Below, piece after piece: positions 59,754 to 64,000 of a stretch of 64,000 nt of DNA. Numbering within the stretch: position 1 is the stretch's first letter; the number at the start of each line of letters is the position of its first letter. The stretch spans positions 62,001-126,000 of the forward strand of contig JAFLRR010000005.1 in the NCBI GenBank assembly GCA_022511345.1, in the 5' to 3' direction. Source of the DNA: Alistipes sp. (GTDB lineage: Bacteria > Bacteroidota > Bacteroidia > Bacteroidales > Rikenellaceae). A model generated the notes under the pieces. It made no database searches. It was not told the origin of the DNA and saw nothing but the letters and a program-made list of their open reading frames with translations. The translations under genes were made by a program, and so were the position numbers.

Positions 59754-61205
59754 CTATCTCGAAAGAGTGATTGCCTGAATATTACTGCAATCGAGATTCG
59801 GCATCTGTACTCCGACAGGCGCGCCTATATACGTGGGGTCGCATACGACAAATCGTTTGCCGCCAATCATTACCGCATCGCCTTTGACTTCTGAGTCGAA
59901 AAGCACGGCAGTCGCAAGATGCCCCGGATAATATATAAGAGCTACATCAAGACCAAGCAAATCCCTTATAAGTCGCGAGTAGAGAATTGAGCGATCTTCA
60001 CAATCACAGAAAGGATAATATAGTGTCTCCTCTGCGAAAAAGGCACGGTCATACCCCCAAATTTTGTCGTCATATTCGTAGACAAAACCCGTCTGCACCC
60101 AATTCAACAACTTGTTTGCAGCTGCCTCCTGAGTACAACCATCTATTGCCTCTTTTAATGAGGGATAAAGACTATCTTTCGTAACCTCTGCCAAAGGCGT
60201 ATTGGCATACATAGCCCATCGGGTCATAGTGTTGCCGTTTAATGCCGAAGTCGGATAGGAATTATAAAAACGGATTAACTCCTCAGGGACTTGTGATATA
60301 GCGGTCATATCCGGGAATTTCTTCGAACCGATGCTACGTTTTTCCGATAATACTTCGCCTATTTTTTGTTCCGAATCAATAATCAACGACATCGGAGTCT
60401 CGCCTTCATAAGCGGCATTACAAATACTGACAGCCCCAGATAATGTACCCCAAGGATAGAAGTTCAGACCGTCAATCGTATAATATCCTTTATCATAGAT
60501 CTGGTGTTTGCTGCCGAACAGCATAATCAGTCTGTTGTTGGTATTCGCCAGTCTCATCTGGTAGCCGGATTGACAATAGAGGAATGCCGTCAAGAGCGTC
60601 GCGCCATTGTGATTTGCACAAAATTTCATGCATAATTCATCGAGAAATGACAAATAAGCCCAATCGCAAAGGTTGTAACGTATTCTGGTTTCGAGACAAT
60701 CGCGAATGGCATTATTCATCTTGTCTGAACATAGTTGTTGCCAACCGTTGGCAATAGTATTCGGGGAGCAATCCTTGATATTCAGTTTGGCACAGTCCGG
60801 CAATCGCACACGAGTCGAAACACCATAAAAATCGAACGTAAAATAATCATCCTGCGGAGTCGGCACTTCCCGTATCGGCTCAATCGGTTTTGGTTGAGGT
60901 TCGGGTTTAATGGGGTTGACATCAACAGGAACTATCTCTACCGGCTCATCTTTATCATCATCCGGCACAAAAGGACGCGGCGGCACAGGATTCTCATCTT
61001 TAGGCAATGGCATCGGTGCCTTACCATCGTACCAGTCCCATGCTCGCCTCAAAAACTCTGCATATTTTTGATTGCATTCATTGCGGAATGATGCGTACTC
61101 TTGGATAGTCTGTTTTCGGAATTGCTCGTACTGCATCCGAAAATCTTGTGAATATGCATGCAGAGATATTAATATGAGCAGCACAGACGCAATTCGATGT
61201 TTCAT
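59754..61205 (-). CDS. Secreted transglutaminase-like protein
   Basis: 483 residues with a Sec signal (VLLILISLHAYSQ). An N-terminal Tyr/Arg/Gln-rich helix (~20-60) is followed by a Pro-rich linker (~65-115; KPEPQPKPIEPIREVP) and a globular region. The C-terminus carries a transglutaminase/papain-like triad by pattern: C402 in FCDCEDRSILYSRLI, H429 in YYPGHLATAV, D456 in VVCDPTYIGA. Members may be proteases, peptidases or crosslinking enzymes. It ends an AT-rich minus-strand array with a caspase-like gene. Codon use is more A/T-rich than in genes left of 59 kb. Substrate unknown. Confidence 0.68.
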   Translation of the reverse strand: MKHRIASVLLILISLHAYSQDFRMQYEQFRKQTIQEYASFRNECNQKYAEFLRRAWDWYDGKAPMPLPKDENPVPPRPFVPDDDKDEPVEIVPVDVNPIKPEPQPKPIEPIREVPTPQDDYFTFDFYGVSTRVRLPDCAKLNIKDCSPNTIANGWQQLCSDKMNNAIRDCLETRIRYNLCDWAYLSFLDELCMKFCANHNGATLLTAFLYCQSGYQMRLANTNNRLIMLFGSKHQIYDKGYYTIDGLNFYPWGTLSGAVSICNAAYEGETPMSLIIDSEQKIGEVLSEKRSIGSKKFPDMTAISQVPEELIRFYNSYPTSALNGNTMTRWAMYANTPLAEVTKDSLYPSLKEAIDGCTQEAAANKLLNWVQTGFVYEYDDKIWGYDRAFFAEETLYYPFCDCEDRSILYSRLIRDLLGLDVALIYYPGHLATAVLFDSEVKGDAVMIGGKRFVVCDPTYIGAPVGVQMPNLDCSNIQAITLSR

Positions 61206-61217
61206 AGGTGGCAGTTG

Positions 61218-61799
61218 TTAATTATTCGCAATACGGCTCACCCCGTCAAAATATCTGTACATAGTTTGCAATCCGACAGAGTCAAGTATCTCGGTAGGAA
61301 CAATAGAGACAATACCTGCGACTTTCCTGTTAGGGCAATCAAATATATGTCCAGTATAAGAAACATCAACGGTGTCTCTCAAGCTTACAATCGATATATC
61401 AGTTCTGAAATCCCAACTCCCTGAACCAGCATACAAGCCTCGCTCCATCTTAGGACAAAACTGCAAGATATGACCGGTTGGAGACTGACAGATAATTTCA
61501 CGAAGGATATCCTTGACTTTAACCGAGTCCAATTCTGACACACTTCTCAGCCCGCTATCCGGCTCGACTATCACGATACAAATATCTGTCGAAGTATCCA
61601 CACCGCAGAATTTGATTTCGGGTACAGACCCATCCATCTCCGCGATGGCCCAGTTCCCAACATCAGTAGGCACTGTATAGCTAAGTTCAAGCGACGGCAT
61701 TATGTATGTGCCGGTCGTATCATCCCAAAATGATTGATTCGTTTTTCTCGCCCCGCAAGAGATTAAAAACATCAATCCGACAAGATACCAATATTTCAT
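61218..61799 (-). CDS. Unknown lipoprotein in the caspase-like cluster
   Basis: 193 residues from Met at 61799, which starts MKYWYLVGLMFLISC (Cys15); an in-frame Met further up would overlap the caspase gene. The mature part is a mixed alpha/beta domain, e.g. YIMPSLELSYTVPTDVGNWA and DTSTDICIVIVEPDSG, with four further cysteines. No family recognised. Five nt after the caspase-like stop, so cotranscribed; possibly a membrane-anchored partner or inhibitor (guess). Confidence 0.65.
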   Translation of the reverse strand: MKYWYLVGLMFLISCGARKTNQSFWDDTTGTYIMPSLELSYTVPTDVGNWAIAEMDGSVPEIKFCGVDTSTDICIVIVEPDSGLRSVSELDSVKVKDILREIICQSPTGHILQFCPKMERGLYAGSGSWDFRTDISIVSLRDTVDVSYTGHIFDCPNRKVAGIVSIVPTEILDSVGLQTMYRYFDGVSRIANN

Positions 61800-61804
61800 G
61801 TTTT

Positions 61805-63004
61805 TTATTCTGCAATCTGCATTTTCTTCCAATTATCGACTATTCCCGCTGCGACAAGCACACTCGGTGTTTGAGGAGCATTATTGATTCTGCGCGACTC
61901 AAAACCGACTTTCTGCGAAAGATAGTCTGCCAACTCGCCGAGAGAGACCTTGCCTTTTGATTCTTGCAGCTTTTTCAGCAGGAAATAGGTGAACAATCCG
62001 TGATTCTCCTCTTTGTGAGAGAATGCCGCCTGGTCATCCGATGTGGCAGTAAATACAATTGTCTTACCCTCCGGCGCCGCTTCTTTGGGTTTCAGTTTAA
62101 CACCGCGTGCAGCCACAATCATATCGCCGCCACGTTGAGCGCCGCTAAAACATGCATCCAAAAATACAATACAGCGGTTGAGATTTTTTGAGTTGATATT
62201 GGAGTACAAATCCGTTAATGACAAACACAAACTCGTGTCCGTTCCATCCGCATCGACAGGCATCAGAAACGCATCCTTGGTTTTGTTGTCAGGGATTCCA
62301 TGCCCCGCATAATACAATATCAGATTCGCCTCGCCGTTCAGCATATCTGCCAATTCGAGGATATCATTCAGTCCCTTCTTCATGCGTCCGAACGATAAAT
62401 TTGCCATATATCGTACATTGTCTTCCGGCACGCCCAACGTGCGGATACAATACTCCTTGAATGCCAGACCGTCGCTTGTCGCATTATCGACATTGGCAGC
62501 CAAATCATACTCTTCATTAGCAATAATAGCAACTAATGTATTTTCACTTTTGTTGCCTGTTAAAGGAGCTGCATTGACGCCATGTGATGAATCAAAGCCT
62601 TTGGATTGCTTTTTGGGTGTATGTGCGACGACTGGCTGATTTGCAGTGGGCGTAACATACGGTTGCGCCTGCTGACCATTCGTGCTGCGCATAGCCATAG
62701 CAGACTCATCCACTTTGACCAAATAAACAAAACCCGTCGCATCAAGAGGCTTTACAGGTACATCTATATCATAGTATAAATAATGTTCCGATTCAAATTT
62801 GAGTTTGATGGGCAAGTCCTCTTTTGCCACCATCAGCGTATATGGCAAACTGTTTATTGTCTCAGTACGACCTGATTGCCCAACTGCCACCGTTATCGGC
62901 TCCCGTGCAGTTCCTGTCAATCTGATGGCCTGGGGTTTTGCCGCATTGGCAGTGAAAAAGAATAGTCCGAACAATGCGGACAATGTTAAACGAATGAGTT
63001 TCAT
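61805..63004 (-). CDS. Secreted caspase-fold (C14/metacaspase-like) cysteine protease
   Basis: 399 residues with a signal peptide (LTLSALFGLFFFTANAAKP). Residues ~25-95 are a beta-rich domain (SGRTETINSLPYTLMVAKED), followed by a Gln/Thr/Pro linker; ~157-395 is a caspase p20/p10-like domain: LVAIIANEEYDLAANVDNAT, catalytic H235 in LILYYAGHGIPDN and C285 in CIVFLDACFSGAQRGG, then TATSDDQAAFSHKEENHGLF. Both catalytic residues are present, so it should be active, probably after a basic residue as in metacaspases (family knowledge). Export sets it apart from cytoplasmic death or defence caspases. Cotranscribed with its neighbours. Confidence 0.82.
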   Translation of the reverse strand: MKLIRLTLSALFGLFFFTANAAKPQAIRLTGTAREPITVAVGQSGRTETINSLPYTLMVAKEDLPIKLKFESEHYLYYDIDVPVKPLDATGFVYLVKVDESAMAMRSTNGQQAQPYVTPTANQPVVAHTPKKQSKGFDSSHGVNAAPLTGNKSENTLVAIIANEEYDLAANVDNATSDGLAFKEYCIRTLGVPEDNVRYMANLSFGRMKKGLNDILELADMLNGEANLILYYAGHGIPDNKTKDAFLMPVDADGTDTSLCLSLTDLYSNINSKNLNRCIVFLDACFSGAQRGGDMIVAARGVKLKPKEAAPEGKTIVFTATSDDQAAFSHKEENHGLFTYFLLKKLQESKGKVSLGELADYLSQKVGFESRRINNAPQTPSVLVAAGIVDNWKKMQIAE

Positions 63005-63010
63005 ATTGAA

Positions 63011-63526
63011 TTATTTTTTTGAATAAACATATAGCTGAAGTATATCTGATAGCTTTTTACGCTCTTTTTTCCACACTCTGTATTTATAGGCAGCCTCTTC
63101 CGAAATGCCATTCTGTGTAAATGAGAATACGGGAGAAGAAGCAGATTCTATTATTTGTATCAAGTCTTGCATCGAAAATCTCGATGTAACACGTATTACA
63201 TAATGCTGTCTCTTTATATCTGTATACAGCACAGAAAAGTCATCGCATTGATAAACTCTATCGCCGCTCGTTATTTTCAGATTCTCGGGGGCATTCATCA
63301 ACGAAGACTCAATCGTAAAATTTATGGTAACTGAATCAGTCCAACTCGGCAGTGTCATATCATATTCGAATCGCCTGATATTGGCAAGTGCTCCGAGTGC
63401 TTGCGGATTGATGAAAAATATAGTTCCATCAGGCGTTATACGGCTAGCATACCGCCCCTGCGGCGACTGTCCGTGCAATGCAACAACTATCGCCGACATA
63501 AACAAAAGAGCTATAAGTCTTTTCAT
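63011..63526 (-). CDS. Unknown secreted protein in the caspase-like cluster
   Basis: 171 residues with a signal peptide (MKRLIALLFMSAIVVALHGQ). The rest appears mostly beta-rich (RFEYDMTLPSWTDSVTINFT; KRQHYVIRVTSRFSMQDLIQ), ending in a basic helix (WKKERKKLSDILQLYVYSKK). No family recognised. Six nt upstream of the caspase-like gene, so likely part of the same complex or pathway. Confidence 0.65.
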   Translation of the reverse strand: MKRLIALLFMSAIVVALHGQSPQGRYASRITPDGTIFFINPQALGALANIRRFEYDMTLPSWTDSVTINFTIESSLMNAPENLKITSGDRVYQCDDFSVLYTDIKRQHYVIRVTSRFSMQDLIQIIESASSPVFSFTQNGISEEAAYKYRVWKKERKKLSDILQLYVYSKK

Positions 63527-63549
63527 CCGTCAAATTGATTTAAAATCAT

Positions 63550-63579
63550 TTGGGAAAGATGTATGCACATCTTTCCCAA
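63550..63579. other. 13-bp perfect hairpin inside the caspase-like operon
   Basis: TTGGGAAAGATGT (63550-63562) / ACATCTTTCCCAA (63567-63579) with a 4-nt loop, between the TRL-like gene and the 171-residue gene. The minus-strand tail is only partly T-rich, so it may be a partial terminator or an mRNA-stabilising end for the TRL-like message. Confidence 0.55.
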
Positions 63580-63596
63580 AAAGACTATTTATGTTT

Positions 63597-63875
63597 TTAC
63601 TCACCGTATACACGCACACCATAAACAGACCAAAGAACATAGTTCTTCGTGAAGATATCGACGTGCGAAATACGCGTGATACCGCCATTCTTAGCAGCAG
63701 TGTTGATTCCCATATCATCCTTACCGCCAAAGATGTTGAGTACTTTTGTCGTTTTGGCAATACCGACTTTGTTGCCTACCGGATTAGACGTTGCAGCACC
63801 GGGGCGTGTTGACGCACAGCTAATCGCACATGCGGCGATAAGACATGCAAAACCGAGTTTGAAAATCTTTTTCAT
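63597..63875 (-). CDS. TRL-like small lipoprotein
   Basis: 92 residues; lipobox AISC (Cys20) followed by ASTRP. The mature part has the TRL-like pattern: NPVGNKVGIAKTTKVLNIFG, then DMGINTAAKNGGITRISHVD and a C-terminal YGVRVYGE. TRL proteins are short envelope lipoproteins of unknown function named for tRNA-linked loci. Lies upstream of the secreted protein and caspase-like genes, separated by a 13-bp hairpin. Confidence 0.7.
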   Translation of the reverse strand: MKKIFKLGFACLIAACAISCASTRPGAATSNPVGNKVGIAKTTKVLNIFGGKDDMGINTAAKNGGITRISHVDIFTKNYVLWSVYGVRVYGE

Positions 63876-63953
63876 TTTAATTAAGTGTTAGTTGAGCTTA
63901 ATAGTTAAAAAATCCATATTCCGCAAAAGCCCACTACGGAAATAGGGACAAGT

Positions 63954-64000
63954 TTATTCTGCTCCGATTGTAATCGCAGTCTCTATTATTGATACATCCA
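63954..64000 (-). CDS. C-terminal end of a further minus-strand gene, cut by the window edge
   Basis: The minus strand at the right edge reads DVSIIETAITIGAE then TAA (63954-63956). The other two frames close quickly. It is too short to assign, but 78 nt upstream of the TRL-like start suggests the exported-protein array continues beyond the window. Confidence 0.35.
   Translation of the reverse strand, partial: DVSIIETAITIGAE

Overview
The window looks like the chromosome of an anaerobic Bacteroidales bacterium, possibly Alistipes/Rikenellaceae-like; the genus is an inference. Three things support this. Promoters repeatedly show the Bacteroidota -7 box TAnnTTTG about 20 nt after a TTTG/TTG box. 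Surface polysaccharide genes are of Sus type (SusE/F-like protein, BACON-GH13-CBM58 SusG, SusA-like enzyme). The enzyme set is typical of gut anaerobes: PPi-type phosphofructokinase, four-subunit 2-oxoacid:ferredoxin oxidoreductase, reverse rubrerythrin, FeoAB fusion, Etf/acyl-CoA dehydrogenase and a histone H1-like protein. Most of the window is moderately GC-rich, but the last ~4.2 kb is visibly AT-richer.

Layout. 1-12 kb: the downstream part of a starch/glycan utilisation locus, with a truncated SusE/F-like protein, SusG, a GH53 galactanase-like lipoprotein, three more GH13 enzymes (two are tandem paralogues, one with and one without a lipoprotein signal) and a SusA-like GH13 gene broken by a frameshift in a G5 run. 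12-19.5 kb, minus strand: CBM9-like protein, outer-membrane beta-barrel protein, RluB-type pseudouridine synthase with a long disordered N-terminus, small HTH-like protein, Tyr-rich lipoprotein and FKBP-like lipoprotein. 19.7-24 kb, plus strand: nusB-DUF1573-yajC, then metX-hom. 24-26.7 kb, minus strand: a hemerythrin protein with a LuxR-type regulator whose receiver is degenerate, and mtaB. 26.8-32.9 kb, plus strand: GH29 fucosidase, metal ABC permease, LptF/G, ribBA and fmt. 32.9-40.2 kb, minus strand: thioredoxin, the ferredoxin oxidoreductase operon, and serC-membrane protein-serA-DUF1015. 40.3-45 kb, plus strand: yicC-gmk-nadD(TPR)-DUF3109-M23 peptidase-PLP protein. 45-53.7 kb, minus strand: rubrerythrin, thioredoxin-like lipoprotein, etfB-etfA-acyl-CoA dehydrogenase, purA, PPi-PFK and H1-like protein. 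54-56.5 kb, plus strand: feoAB and its small Cys-rich partner. 56.6-59.4 kb: carboxynorspermidine dehydrogenase-like gene, tRNA-Lys and acetylxylan esterase.

59.4-64 kb is the most unusual part. A promoter-plus-terminator unit without an ORF (candidate small RNA of about 175 nt) is followed by an AT-rich minus-strand array of exported proteins: a TRL-like small lipoprotein, an unknown secreted protein, a secreted caspase-fold (C14) protease with intact His/Cys, an unknown lipoprotein and a secreted transglutaminase-like protein with an apparent Cys-His-Asp triad. This array is the best candidate for an undescribed system: an envelope or extracellular cleavage/modification module, function unknown.

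All calls come from reading the sequence and from knowledge of protein families; no database search was run.
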